Shown here piece after piece: positions 17,240 to 27,530 of a stretch of DNA of 64,000 nt. Source of the stretch: Rikenellaceae bacterium (GTDB lineage Bacteria; Bacteroidota; Bacteroidia; Bacteroidales; Rikenellaceae). Position 1 is the stretch's first letter. The number at the start of each line of letters is the position of its first letter. The stretch lies in the NCBI GenBank assembly GCA_015060015.1, contig SUZG01000005.1:1-64000 (forward strand), read 5' to 3'. The notes beneath the pieces were generated by a model. It was not told the DNA's origin, made no database searches, and saw nothing but the letters and a program-made list of their open reading frames with translations. Made by a program: the position numbers and the translations under genes.

Positions 17240-20200
17240 TTATGCCCACTTTACCAAAGCGAAGTCCATACGGTGTGGCAGGCGGTCATTCTTGGGATAT
17301 ACACGCAATGCCACATCAAATGTTCCGGTACGCTCGGGAGTGTAGTCAATAGCGAAAGTTACGGTGCGACCCTCTACATTCTTCAATGCAAGAGGCTTGG
17401 TAGCTACGACATTGACAGCCTCACCGGCCTCAATCTGCTTGGCAACAACCAACTCAACGCCCAGATCCTCGGCACGCAGATTAGCAATATCGAGAGATAC
17501 CTCATAGAGATATTTCTTATCAACGAAGATTGCCTCGTTATCCAGCTCCACACGCTGAACATTCAAAATCTTCACATCGTCCCACGCAGCCGATACCTTA
17601 CGCTTCCATGCTGCCATCTCACGAGCCATACGGTAGTTATTCTCCACCATCTGCTCCTTACGCACGGCGAGCTTGTTATAGAAACGATCCTCGTAATCAA
17701 CCAGCTGACGGTTCATCGTAAAGTTAGATGCGATGTCGGCGATACACTTCTTCATCGCCTCGCACCAGCGGTGAGGAATGCCATCCTCCTGACGGTCGTA
17801 GTAGAGAGGTACGATCTGATCCTCAATAGTGTTGTAAATCATCTCGGCATCCAACTCATCCTGGAACTTCTGCTCGGCGAAGGTACGTTCCATAGGAAGC
17901 ATCCAACCTGCTCCCTCCTTGTAACCTTCAACCCACCAGCCGTCAAGCACAGAGAACTGCATAACGCCGTTCATCACACACTTCTCGCCCGAAGTACCCG
18001 AAGCCTCCAAAGGACGTGTAGGAGTATTCAACCATACATCGACACCCTGAACCATACGGCGAGCCAGCTCCATATCGTAGTTCTGCAAGAATACAATCTT
18101 ACCCACGAACTCCGGCATTGACGATACCTCAACGATACGCTTGATAAGATCCTGACCCGGCTTATCGTTCGGGTGAGCCTTACCGGCGAAGATGAACTGT
18201 ACGGGGCGTTCCTTGTTATTTACCAACGCTGAAAGACGTTCCAGGTTGGTGAACAACAGGTAAGCACGCTTATATGTTGCGAAACGACGAGCAAAACCGA
18301 TTGTCAATACATCAGGACGGATACGTTCTGCGGTCTGTACCATCTGACGAGGTGAATCGAAACGCACCTGCTTGGGATCGGTGTAACGCTTGCGGATGTG
18401 GTTAATCAAACGAGTCTTCAACTCGATACGTTCGTGCCACAACTCGCCGTCATCAATCTTGTGTACGCCCTGCCACTCAGGGATATTATAGACGTGGCTG
18501 TTGAATCCCTTCGGGAAGTACTTCTCGTAGAGGCGACGCAGGTTAGAGGCAACCCAAGTGGGGAAGTGAACACCATTGGTTACATAGCCGATGTGCAACT
18601 CATTCTTGAAGTAGCCCGGCCACATATTACCAAGGATATCCTTCGACACCTCTCCATGCAACCACGATACGCCATTAACCTCCTGTGAAAGGTTACATGC
18701 CAATACCGACATTGAGAAGCGTTCGTTAGGATCGTTAGGATTGGTCTTACCCAGGTTGATGAACTGCTCCCAGGTGATGCCCAGCACATCGGGATAGTGC
18801 GACATATACTGACGCATCATAGACTCGGGGAAGGCATCGTGTCCTGCGGGCACGGGTGTATGTGTAGTAAAGAGTGACGATGCACGCACAACCTCCAAAG
18901 CCTCAGAGAACGACAGACGCTTCTTTGCAATGAGGTTACGGATACGTTCAATGCCGATGAAGGCAGCGTGACCCTCGTTGCAGTGATATACCTGCTGCTT
19001 AACGCCCATCTTGGTAAGAGCACGGATACCACCAACGCCGAGCAACAACTCCTGCTTCAAACGCATCTCCCAATCGCCACCGTAGAGGTAGTATGTAATC
19101 TGACGATCCTCCTCGCGGTTTGCCTCATAGTCGGCATCCAAGAGGAAGAGGTCGGTACGACCTACCTGGCACTTCCATACGCGAGCCGACAATGTACGGC
19201 CGGGGAATGCAATCTGTACGGTAACCCAGTTACCGGCCTCATCACGCACGGGCGAGATAGGCAACTTCGAGAAGTTCTGTGCCTCGTAAGTAGCAACCTG
19301 ACTACCCTGTGCAGAGAGTTGCTGTGTGAAGTATCCGTAGCGGTACAACAGACCTACGGCAACCATAGGAGTATTCTTATCAGAAGCCTCCTTCAAGTAG
19401 TCACCGGCCAGAATACCCAGACCGCCAGAGTAGATCTTCAACGACGAGTGCAAACCATACTCCATTGAGAAGTATGCAACAGAGGCACTCTTGGGATCGG
19501 CCTTCTCCGACATATACTCTTTGAGCTGTGCATCAACAGCATCCAGACGGGCAAGGAACTGCTTATCTTTCTCCAACTCGTTGATACGAGCCAGCGGCAA
19601 CTTGTCGATAAGTGCGATAGGATTGCGTTCAACAGCGTTCCACAACTCGGGGTCGATGCACTCAAACAGGTCACGAGCCGACTGTGTCCAGCTCCACCAC
19701 AAGTTACGAGAGATTGCCTCCAAAGCACTCAAACGTTCTGGCAGACGCTTCTCAACCATCATACGGTGCCAAGAGGGCTTGTTTGATGTGAGCTGCTGAC
19801 GCACGAAGTTAATCTGCTCGGTATAGTTTCCGCCATCCTCAACAAGTGCACGGTTTGTGCGGGCAACAGAGTTCTCCAAAGCCTCAACATAAGCCTTCTG
19901 GTAGTGCTTGTAGAAGTTACGCCACAACGCCTTGTCTGAAATCTCCTTTGCAGACTCACGCATAGCCTCAACCTCACTCTCGTTCATATTCAGGAAACGC
20001 AGTGTGTAATCAACCAGCTGCTCAACCGCATAGGCATCGTTATTGTCATCACGACGGATAACCTCCACGCCTGCGTGGTCAGTCTGCTTCACAGCCCACA
20101 AACCAAAGCCAGAGAGGTTTGAGGTAACGGTAGGAATAGAGAATGCCACCGACTCCAGCGGAGTGTAGCCCCAAGGCTCATAATATGACGGGAATGCGGT

Positions 20201-21484
20201 AAAGTCCATACCTACCAGCATCTCGTAGTAATTCTTGTTGAATACGCCATCGTTTGCGTTGAGGTATGAAGGCACGAAGATAACCTTAACCTTTGAGTCC
20301 TCTCTTTCGAGAATACTACCCTTGATTGACTGTGAGATAGGATCCCACTGCTTTGAGTCGATATAGTGGGTAGAGAAACGCCACTGGCTCTCATCGATAG
20401 GCTGTGCCACATCCTGCATATGACGAACCAAGTCGGCACGAGGGCCGTTGTTAGCAGCAGGAACGGTGATGTATGCCAGAATCTCGCGATCCAGCGAGCA
20501 AGAGGCCAGACGCTTCAATGACTCCATAAAGATATCAAGACCCTTATTATGGAACTCATAGCGACCGCTTGTACCGATAATCAGAGGCTCCTTGTCGAAC
20601 TTGTAGCCCAGACAGCTCTCGGCAACCTCAATCATAGCCTTGCGGGCATCGGCACGCTTCTCGGCAAACTCCTTACCCTGCCATACGAAATCGTTCTCAA
20701 AGCCGTTGGGAGTGATGTGGGTAACCTCACGACCCAGCAGATACTTGCACTCGTTGGCTGTAATGTCGCTTACAGTCAGGAATGCATCGTGGTATGACGC
20801 CGCCATCTTCTCGATAGAGTGCTTTGCCGTAACATTGAAACGGCGAGACATCTCGTCGGCGTTATACTTGTGCATATCAGAGTAGAGAGGCAAGTTATTG
20901 CCGGCAATGCAACGACCTGCTACGGTTGCGTGTGTTGTGAAGAGAGTCGCTACATAAGGCGAGTTCTTACGCAGGTAAAGACCACCCGATGCAGTCATCC
21001 ACTCGTGGAAGTGAGCCACCACCTTGTCGGCTGATGAGCAGAAGTTATCGACATAAGACTTGATAACCATACCTGCTGCGTGTCCGAACAACACGGGCTC
21101 GATATAATCCCACTGACCAGAGATTGAATCTACGTGGTAGTCCTCCCACAGGAACTTCAAAATATCGTCCTTCTGCGAGATAAGCGACTTGAAGTCGATA
21201 AGAATCGCAATAGGATTACCTACGACATTCCAGCGACCGATACGCACGCGGATACCCTCCTCATAGAGGCTCTCACGCCAGCCGGCGAGCAATGTATTGT
21301 CAATCTCAAACTCCGGATTAGAGACCTCCTGCATCAAATCCGGACCAATAACGATATAGTTATCGCCAATAAGCTTGGTTACAGTCAATGCCTTTGTGGC
21401 AATCACAGTATGGATTCCTCCAACCTTGTTACATACTTCCCAACTCACCTCAAACAGATGGTCAGGCATCTTCATATTACCCAT
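17240..21484 (-). CDS. Glycogen synthase (GT3) - alpha-glucan phosphorylase (GT35) fusion
   Basis: A 1414-residue two-enzyme protein. Residues 1 to about 560 are a GT3, eukaryote-like glycogen synthase: FEVSWEVCNKVGGIHTV at the start and the catalytic E-x7-E pair Glu436/Glu444 in YEPWGYTPLE. From about 590 to 1400 comes a phosphorylase of the DUF3417-containing type: SRNLWWSW, YFSMEYGLH, GGLGILAGDYLKEASD, and the PLP-binding Lys1168 in EASGTSGEK. One chain thus carries an enzyme that lengthens alpha-1,4-glucan from nucleotide sugar and one that shortens it by phosphorolysis. Both sets of key residues are intact. It is the first gene of the operon, with a -7 box about 190 nt upstream. Confidence 0.93.
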   Translation of the reverse strand: MGNMKMPDHLFEVSWEVCNKVGGIHTVIATKALTVTKLIGDNYIVIGPDLMQEVSNPEFEIDNTLLAGWRESLYEEGIRVRIGRWNVVGNPIAILIDFKSLISQKDDILKFLWEDYHVDSISGQWDYIEPVLFGHAAGMVIKSYVDNFCSSADKVVAHFHEWMTASGGLYLRKNSPYVATLFTTHATVAGRCIAGNNLPLYSDMHKYNADEMSRRFNVTAKHSIEKMAASYHDAFLTVSDITANECKYLLGREVTHITPNGFENDFVWQGKEFAEKRADARKAMIEVAESCLGYKFDKEPLIIGTSGRYEFHNKGLDIFMESLKRLASCSLDREILAYITVPAANNGPRADLVRHMQDVAQPIDESQWRFSTHYIDSKQWDPISQSIKGSILEREDSKVKVIFVPSYLNANDGVFNKNYYEMLVGMDFTAFPSYYEPWGYTPLESVAFSIPTVTSNLSGFGLWAVKQTDHAGVEVIRRDDNNDAYAVEQLVDYTLRFLNMNESEVEAMRESAKEISDKALWRNFYKHYQKAYVEALENSVARTNRALVEDGGNYTEQINFVRQQLTSNKPSWHRMMVEKRLPERLSALEAISRNLWWSWTQSARDLFECIDPELWNAVERNPIALIDKLPLARINELEKDKQFLARLDAVDAQLKEYMSEKADPKSASVAYFSMEYGLHSSLKIYSGGLGILAGDYLKEASDKNTPMVAVGLLYRYGYFTQQLSAQGSQVATYEAQNFSKLPISPVRDEAGNWVTVQIAFPGRTLSARVWKCQVGRTDLFLLDADYEANREEDRQITYYLYGGDWEMRLKQELLLGVGGIRALTKMGVKQQVYHCNEGHAAFIGIERIRNLIAKKRLSFSEALEVVRASSLFTTHTPVPAGHDAFPESMMRQYMSHYPDVLGITWEQFINLGKTNPNDPNERFSMSVLACNLSQEVNGVSWLHGEVSKDILGNMWPGYFKNELHIGYVTNGVHFPTWVASNLRRLYEKYFPKGFNSHVYNIPEWQGVHKIDDGELWHERIELKTRLINHIRKRYTDPKQVRFDSPRQMVQTAERIRPDVLTIGFARRFATYKRAYLLFTNLERLSALVNNKERPVQFIFAGKAHPNDKPGQDLIKRIVEVSSMPEFVGKIVFLQNYDMELARRMVQGVDVWLNTPTRPLEASGTSGEKCVMNGVMQFSVLDGWWVEGYKEGAGWMLPMERTFAEQKFQDELDAEMIYNTIEDQIVPLYYDRQEDGIPHRWCEAMKKCIADIASNFTMNRQLVDYEDRFYNKLAVRKEQMVENNYRMAREMAAWKRKVSAAWDDVKILNVQRVELDNEAIFVDKKYLYEVSLDIANLRAEDLGVELVVAKQIEAGEAVNVVATKPLALKNVEGRTVTFAIDYTPERTGTFDVALRVYPKNDRLPHRMDFALVKWA

Positions 21485-21768
21485 AAAACTGTTTTATTTG
21501 TTAATTCGTAATTATCTCGTATTATCTGCCTGATGCGTTGGCTGTGGCTATCGGTAACCAGCACAGGGTGCAGAGTGCCAATACTTACACAAACGCCCCC
21601 AAGCAGCTATTTCTCTTTCAATCTTTTACCGAGTTATCCGCATACTCCGTAAAATCAAACCAAAAGACGCCGCAAAGATAATACTTTATATTTATATAAA
21701 AGCATAAAAAATGCCTTTTGATGTCATTTTCTAAAAAAACTTAACAATAATTTAATATTTTTTAGTAA
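21485..21768 (-). promoter_or_regulatory. Promoter and long leader of the glycogen operon
   Basis: On the minus strand TATCTTTG (21673-21680) matches the -7 consensus. A transcript starting near 21666 would have a leader of about 180 nt before the fusion gene, long for this genome. The leader has patches able to pair, but I recognise no known riboswitch. Confidence 0.55.
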
Positions 21769-22881
21769 TTACTCCTCAAATAACGACTCAATTACCGCAT
21801 CCGAGATTAAAAAACGCGAAGTCGGAATGTGCAGACTATCGCCATCGAGAGATAAATCGCCCGCATCAATCCATCGTGTTGCACGACCGAGAATCTGCTT
21901 GCGGCACTCCTCGCCAAAGCGGCGTTCCACCTCACTCAATGAAATACCTTCCACACGACGCAACGAAGTCATTATTAGCTCATTATATTTATCTTTTTGG
22001 CTCAACTGCTCGCCCTGAAACTCACGCCTTAACACATAATCCTCCAAGCGTTGGCTGCACCAGCGACGCTGCTCTCCATTGAACGAGTGAGCCCCCGGCC
22101 CTATGCCCAGATACTGCACACCCTGCCAATACGAGGAGTTATGACGGGAACGATAACCCTCACGGGCATAGTTTGACACCTCATAATGCTCAAATCCAGC
22201 CCCGCAAAGCACCCTCTCAATCAAAGCATACTCGGCCTCGCTACGGCTCTCATCCACCTCTCGCATCTCGCCACGACACAATCGTCGGTGGAATGTCGTC
22301 GAAGGCTCGATAGTCAGATGATATGCCGAAATATGTTGCACCTGCAATTCCAGTGCCTGCATCAACGACTGACGCAGTATATACTCGCCAAAGCCATCAA
22401 CACCAAATATAAGGTCGATTGTAATATTCTCAATACCTGCATCTTGCAGACGCTTGACAGCCGCAACGGCCTCGTCGGCACTGTGTCGTCGGTTCATAAA
22501 CCGCAATTCCACATCATTGAACGACTGCACGCCCAGACTAACCCTATTGACGGCCGTACGACGCAACTCCGAAACATACTTCGCATCAATATCGTCGGGA
22601 TTGGCCTCGATGGTTATCTCTCCGACATCCGACAGCGAAAAGTATCTGTCTGCATCATCTATAAAACGCTGAAACTCCGCAGGATGCAACAACGACGGCG
22701 TACCGCCACCGAAGTATATGGTACGGACATTCCTGTCTGATATAAACGAGTGCTCCTCACGCAGTTCGTCGTGCATAGCCGAAACAACGCCCTCCTTCAA
22801 ATGCAGAGATGCCGAACGAAAAAAGTCGCAATACGCACATATACGTTTACAAAAAGGTATATGAAAATACAATCCTGCCAT
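21769..22881 (-). CDS. hemW: Radical SAM heme chaperone HemW
   Basis: A 370-residue radical SAM protein once annotated as oxygen-independent coproporphyrinogen oxidase. The cluster motif CKRICAYC (CX3CX2C, Cys11/15/18) is followed by the aromatic residue typical of HemW, then YFGGGTPSLL and the EANPDD segment, with the HemW C-terminal domain at the end. I start at 22881 because family members begin MAGLYFHIPFC; an upstream in-frame ATG at 22914 would add 11 atypical residues. A -7 box (TACATTTG, 22934-22941, minus strand) lies 53 nt upstream. It would deliver heme to target proteins. Confidence 0.9.
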   Translation of the reverse strand: MAGLYFHIPFCKRICAYCDFFRSASLHLKEGVVSAMHDELREEHSFISDRNVRTIYFGGGTPSLLHPAEFQRFIDDADRYFSLSDVGEITIEANPDDIDAKYVSELRRTAVNRVSLGVQSFNDVELRFMNRRHSADEAVAAVKRLQDAGIENITIDLIFGVDGFGEYILRQSLMQALELQVQHISAYHLTIEPSTTFHRRLCRGEMREVDESRSEAEYALIERVLCGAGFEHYEVSNYAREGYRSRHNSSYWQGVQYLGIGPGAHSFNGEQRRWCSQRLEDYVLRREFQGEQLSQKDKYNELIMTSLRRVEGISLSEVERRFGEECRKQILGRATRWIDAGDLSLDGDSLHIPTSRFLISDAVIESLFEE

Positions 22882-23300
22882 ACTCAAAATATGCAATAAA
22901 AAACATCGTCGCACGCTGGTTGTGCCAAACAGACAAATGTACTACTTTTTATCGTATTAAACAACATCTGCAAGGATGGTTTGTCGGAGAGAAATCGGCA
23001 CGCAATATGCAGCCTAATATCACAAACCAAAAGCCTTGAAGCGAGGGATATTTTCCGACTCAAAGCGACCATAATAACACAATGTAACCAACTATGTATC
23101 AAGAACATACAAAACGACCGAAATAAAAATTAATTTTTTTGAAAAATTTAAGTGTTAATTTTTTCACAACTTAAAAAGTTTGATTAAATTTGTACCGCTG
23201 AAATAAGGGCTTTTCATTAGAAGGTTGCCGTAAGCGACATTTTAAGGCCTTTGAAAGCTATTGAAAACAGAGAAGAAGTTTAACTAAATACAAAAAAACT
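22882..23300. promoter_or_regulatory. Divergent promoter region of hemW and pckA
   Basis: This 419-bp gap holds the hemW -7 box on the minus strand (22934-22941, TACATTTG) and the pckA -7 box on the plus strand (23185-23192, TAAATTTG) with a T-rich -33 region about 20 nt upstream. The pckA leader is about 100 nt. I see no gene or RNA in it. Confidence 0.6.
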
Positions 23301-24905
23301 ATGGCAAAAATTGATTTGACAAAGTACGGTATTACCGGTACTACAGAGGTGATCTACAATCCCTCTTACGATGAGCTCTTCCGCGAGGAGACCAAGCCCG
23401 GCCTTACAGGTTTTGACAAGGGTGTTGTTACCGAGATGGGTGCTGTAAATGTAATGACTGGTGTTTACACAGGTCGTTCACCCAAGGATAAGTTCTTCGT
23501 AATGGATGAGACATCAAAGGACACTATCTGGTGGACATCAGAGGAGTACAAGAACGACAACAAGCCCGTAACAAAGGAGGCTTGGGCTGAGTTGAAGGCT
23601 TTGGCTTCAAAGGAGCTCTCTAACAAGAAGCTCTATGTTGTTGATACTTTCTGCGGTGCTAACGAGAACAGCCGTTTGAAGATTCGCTTCATCATGGAGG
23701 TTGCTTGGCAGGCACACTTCGTAAAGAACATGTTCATCCGCCCCACTGACGCTGAGTTGGAGGTTTATGGTGAGCCCGATTTCGTAGTATTGAACGCATC
23801 AAAGGCAAAGGTTGAGAACTACAAGGAGTTGGGTCTTAACTCTGAGACTGCCGTTGTATTCAACCTCACAGAGAAGATGCAGGTTATCATCAACACATGG
23901 TATGGTGGTGAGATGAAGAAGGGTATGTTCTCTTATATGAACTACCTGCTTCCTTTGAAGGGTATGGCTTCAATGCACTGCTCTGCAAACACTAACGAGA
24001 AGGGCGAAACTGCTATCTTCTTTGGTTTGTCAGGTACAGGTAAGACTACCCTTTCAACCGATCCGAAGCGTCAGCTTATCGGTGACGACGAGCACGGCTG
24101 GGACGACGAGGGCGTATTCAACTTCGAGGGCGGCTGCTATGCAAAGGTTATCAACCTTTCAAAGGAGAACGAGCCCGACATCTGGAACGCTATCCGCCGC
24201 AACGCACTTTTGGAGAATGTTACAGTTGATGAGAACGGTAAGATTGACTTCTCTGACAAGTCAGTAACCGAGAACACTCGTGTATCTTATCCTATCTACC
24301 ACATCGACAACATCGTTAAGGGCGTATCGAAGGCTCCCGCCGCGAAGAAGGTTATCTTCCTCTCGGCTGATGCATTCGGCGTATTGCCTCCCGTATCAAT
24401 CCTGACTCCCGAGCAGACAAAGTACTACTTCCTCTCTGGCTTTACTGCAAAGTTGGCTGGTACAGAGCGTGGTATCACCGAGCCTACTCCTACCTTCTCG
24501 GCTTGCTTCGGTGCTGCATTCCTTTCATTGCACCCCACAAAGTATGGCGAGGAGCTGGTTAAGAAGATGGAGGCATCGGGTGCTACTGCTTACCTTGTGA
24601 ACACAGGCTGGAACGGTACCGGCAAGCGTATCTCTATCAAGGATACACGCGGTATCATCGACGCTATCTTGGATGGCTCAATCGACAAGGCCGAGACAAA
24701 GCAGATTCCTATCTTCGACTTCAAGGTTCCCACAGCTCTTCCCGGCGTAGATCCTGCCATCCTTGATCCTCGTGACACTTACGCTGATGCAGCAGAGTGG
24801 CAGACAAAGGCTGAGGATTTGGCTTCACGTTTCATCAAGAACTTCGCGAAGTTCACCGGCAACGAGGAGGGTAAGAAGTTGGTTGCTGCTGGTCCCCAGT
24901 TGTAA
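23301..24905 (+). CDS. pckA: Phosphoenolpyruvate carboxykinase (ATP)
   Basis: A 534-residue ATP-type PEP carboxykinase interconverting oxaloacetate and PEP in the cytoplasm. In anaerobic Bacteroidales it mostly runs in the CO2-fixing, ATP-forming direction on the way to succinate. Visible are [11 protein letters not shown] near residue 53, the kinase loop GLSGTGKTT (242-250, Lys248), the metal-binding [10 protein letters not shown], and the C-terminal [17 protein letters not shown] segment. Codon use is strongly biased (TCT, GGT, AAG), as in a highly expressed gene. It is monocistronic with its own promoter and terminator. Confidence 0.98.
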   Translation: MAKIDLTKYGITGTTEVIYNPSYDELFREETKPGLTGFDKGVVTEMGAVNVMTGVYTGRSPKDKFFVMDETSKDTIWWTSEEYKNDNKPVTKEAWAELKALASKELSNKKLYVVDTFCGANENSRLKIRFIMEVAWQAHFVKNMFIRPTDAELEVYGEPDFVVLNASKAKVENYKELGLNSETAVVFNLTEKMQVIINTWYGGEMKKGMFSYMNYLLPLKGMASMHCSANTNEKGETAIFFGLSGTGKTTLSTDPKRQLIGDDEHGWDDEGVFNFEGGCYAKVINLSKENEPDIWNAIRRNALLENVTVDENGKIDFSDKSVTENTRVSYPIYHIDNIVKGVSKAPAAKKVIFLSADAFGVLPPVSILTPEQTKYYFLSGFTAKLAGTERGITEPTPTFSACFGAAFLSLHPTKYGEELVKKMEASGATAYLVNTGWNGTGKRISIKDTRGIIDAILDGSIDKAETKQIPIFDFKVPTALPGVDPAILDPRDTYADAAEWQTKAEDLASRFIKNFAKFTGNEEGKKLVAAGPQL

Positions 24906-24928
24906 TCATACTCCGTTACAATAACAAA

Positions 24929-24963
24929 AAAACCTGTCTGGTCAATGACCGGACAGGTTTTTT
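24929..24963. terminator. Bidirectional terminator after pckA
   Basis: A 14-bp stem (AAACCTGTC... with ...GACAGGTTT, one G-T pair) with a 3-nt loop, A-run before and T-run after. It sits between convergent pckA and the exchanger gene. Confidence 0.9.
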
Positions 24964-24996
24964 ATTTCAGCACTATTTCAGATTCAGTGCCCTACC

Positions 24997-25986
24997 CTAC
25001 ACCATCAGGAACGCAAGGTAGCACGCCACCATAACCAACGACATCAGAGCCTTAATCCACGGCGACCTAAATCGCAGTAAGAGATATACGGCAGATGTAG
25101 AGAGCAGGCCGAAGACCGTCAGGTTAATCACCTTCGCATCGCCAAAGTGATAGACGCTGCCACCCGTATAGAGCAGGTCGGCAATGGCAAGAACGAAGAA
25201 GTTAAAGACATTGCTGCCGGCAATATTTCCGAAGGCGATATTGAAATTACGCATACGGAAAAGCGATATGGTAGATGTAACCTCCGGCAACGACGTAGCT
25301 ACACCCAGAAACAACGCACCTGCCAGACCCGAGCCGAGGTTGAGTCGTACGGATATCTCGTCGGTGATATAGGTGAGGATAACACTTGCAATGATGATTC
25401 CTATGCTCGCTGCCACAAACCTTACGATGATGGCACGGCGTGAGAGTGTCACCGCTTCGCACGCCTCATCCTTACAACACTCGCAGCCATTATCACTTGC
25501 CAGATACTTCACCGAGAAGGCATAAAGTGCAATCACGATAAGCGACGTGATGCTAATATATATATAAGGTATGCCGTTTGCAGCCCAGACGATATTATCA
25601 TCCGACATATATTGCCAGTTAAGAGCAACGGCACTATACATCATAAAGAGCAGCAACACTACAATACTGTGGCTACGCGACAGCTGTGCCGACGAAAAGC
25701 CCTTGATATATAGCAATATCACCACAGCCAGCATACCGAAATTAAACAGGTTGCTACCCAGAATATTGCCGATACAGAGGCTCGGACTATCAATCAGAAT
25801 AGTTGCCGAAAAACTTGTAAACAGCTCCGGCAGTGATGTTATGGCCGACAACAACACACCACCAAGAAAGGCACCCGACAGCTTTGTCGTGCGATCTATC
25901 ATATCGATATAACGCGACGCAAGTATCGAAAACCACACAACGGCGGTCGCCACTACGACATACAAGAGATATATCATCATTCGCAA
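24997..25986 (-). CDS. Calcium/sodium antiporter (CaCA family, YrbG-like)
   Basis: A 329-residue inner-membrane protein with about ten membrane segments in two inverted halves. Each half carries an alpha-repeat: a GAFLGGVLLSAITSLPELFTS-type helix followed by GNILGSNLFNFG in the first half, and the ALFLGVATSLPEVTST and GNIAGSNVFNF counterparts in the second. These Glu/Asn residues bind the cations. A Cys-rich cytoplasmic loop separates the halves. A minus-strand -7 box (TATCTTTG, 26020-26027) and a small CATTGG/CCAATG hairpin lie in the leader. Confidence 0.93.
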   Translation of the reverse strand: MRMMIYLLYVVVATAVVWFSILASRYIDMIDRTTKLSGAFLGGVLLSAITSLPELFTSFSATILIDSPSLCIGNILGSNLFNFGMLAVVILLYIKGFSSAQLSRSHSIVVLLLFMMYSAVALNWQYMSDDNIVWAANGIPYIYISITSLIVIALYAFSVKYLASDNGCECCKDEACEAVTLSRRAIIVRFVAASIGIIIASVILTYITDEISVRLNLGSGLAGALFLGVATSLPEVTSTISLFRMRNFNIAFGNIAGSNVFNFFVLAIADLLYTGGSVYHFGDAKVINLTVFGLLSTSAVYLLLRFRSPWIKALMSLVMVACYLAFLMV

Positions 25987-26084
25987 ATTTTAATCATTGG
26001 TTACCAATGCTTTATTTAGCAAAGATACCAAAAAGCACTTATTGTATTCCGCCTTTTTGTAGCGTCAATTATCATAATACTGCA

Positions 26085-27530
26085 TTACAATGCCGTAATT
26101 CCCGACTGCTGCGTAGAGTCGAGGCGTATCGCTATAAATACCATTATGGTAAATGCAACCAGCGAAGAACCTCCGTAACTCAAAAACGGCAACGGAATAC
26201 CCATCACGGGGAACAGACCGACCGTAACTCCCACATTCACAAAGACGTGGAACAGCAGAATGGAGGCTACACAGTAGCTGTATATACGGCTAAACGGCTC
26301 CTCCTGCCTCTCACCCATTCGCATAAGTCGTAAAATCAATGCACACAGCAGAGCCAGCACAGTCATCGTTCCTATAAAGCCCCACTCCTCGCCTACTGCA
26401 CAGAAGATAAAGTCGGTATGCTTCTCCGGAACATATCCGTAGCGAATCTGCGTTCCCTCCATAAAGCCCTTACCGACAAGACCGCCAGAACCGATAGCAA
26501 TCTTCGCCTGATTGACATTGTAGTCGATACCTCGCGGGTCGTTGGTAATGCCGAGGAAGCTGATGATACGTTCACGCTGATAATCTTTCAGCACCGACTC
26601 AAAAATCTTATCGGCCGTAGGTACGAACAGTGCCGAAAAGACGAACAGTGCCAGCGAGAGAAACACTGCCGTAATATTACGCTTCCAGGCATAGAGGGCA
26701 GCCACAACAACGCCCACCGCAGTAGCTATAACAAGCGAAGCATAGCCCGACAAAGCACCATCCCAGAACAGCGTAGAGAGCACATTAAGCAGCAAGGCAA
26801 GGAAACAGATGCTTGCAGCAAATACTATATGCATCTTCCACCGCCCTATCATCATAGCATCCGACAGCGTAAAGACCAGCAGCAATATCGCCAGCAGGAA
26901 GAGAGGCGTGAAGAGGAACGAACAGACAAAAAGCACCGCCACGATGATTATGGGAATACATATCCACTTGTTCAGACCCTCGCGATAAAGCACCAATATA
27001 AACGAGCTCAACACCACTCCCGAGCCGGTATCATTCTGCATAATGATAATAATGAATGGCAGCAGAATTATCAGTCCGACATGCACAAGATGCCCGAAGT
27101 TCTTAATCGTGAAGGTGTAGTTACTCATCAGACGTGCCACAGCAAGTGCCGTAGCAATCTTGGCAAACTCCACCGGCTGTATTCGTATAGGACCGAACTC
27201 ATACCACGCCTTCGCACCCTTGACCACATCACTCACACCGGGTATGAGTGTTCCAGCCAGGAAGATAAGGCCAAAGACATAGGCATAGTAGGCGTACATA
27301 TGATAGTAGCGAGAGTCCAGCAGCAAGATAATCAATGCCACCGAGAAAGCGACGCCAATCCACATCAGCTGCTTGATATATTGCTGTGAGAATGAGAATA
27401 TCTCGGCATCATCGTTATATGACGCCGACAGGATATTGACAAAGCCGATGGCTACCAACACCACATAGAGCAGCACCGCCACGCGGTCCACACCCTCGAA
27501 CAACGATATTTTACCTCCTCTACTCGACAT
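26085..27530 (-). CDS. rodA: Rod shape-determining protein RodA (SEDS glycan polymerase)
   Basis: A 481-residue SEDS-family peptidoglycan polymerase with about ten membrane segments, partner of PBP2 in the elongation machine. Family marks are GAKAWYEFGPIRIQPVEFAK, the MQNDTGSG loop, IAIGSGGLVGKGFMEGTQ, PEKHTDFIFCAVGEEWGF and GIPLPFLSYGGSS. Its first 11 nt overlap the end of mrdA, so it is translationally coupled to it, and it is the last gene of the mre operon. Confidence 0.96.
   Translation of the reverse strand: MSSRGGKISLFEGVDRVAVLLYVVLVAIGFVNILSASYNDDAEIFSFSQQYIKQLMWIGVAFSVALIILLLDSRYYHMYAYYAYVFGLIFLAGTLIPGVSDVVKGAKAWYEFGPIRIQPVEFAKIATALAVARLMSNYTFTIKNFGHLVHVGLIILLPFIIIIMQNDTGSGVVLSSFILVLYREGLNKWICIPIIIVAVLFVCSFLFTPLFLLAILLLVFTLSDAMMIGRWKMHIVFAASICFLALLLNVLSTLFWDGALSGYASLVIATAVGVVVAALYAWKRNITAVFLSLALFVFSALFVPTADKIFESVLKDYQRERIISFLGITNDPRGIDYNVNQAKIAIGSGGLVGKGFMEGTQIRYGYVPEKHTDFIFCAVGEEWGFIGTMTVLALLCALILRLMRMGERQEEPFSRIYSYCVASILLFHVFVNVGVTVGLFPVMGIPLPFLSYGGSSLVAFTIMVFIAIRLDSTQQSGITAL

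Noticed and set aside
17177..18121. Long open frame on the plus strand opposite the synthase-phosphorylase fusion
   Set aside because: It is an antisense shadow of a strongly conserved coding region, lacks any recognisable domain and has atypical composition. Similar antisense frames opposite nrdJ, mrdA, rodA and the TonB receptor were rejected for the same reason.
22882..22914. ATG at 22914 as start of hemW
   Set aside because: It adds 11 residues before the conserved MAGLYFHIPFC start.
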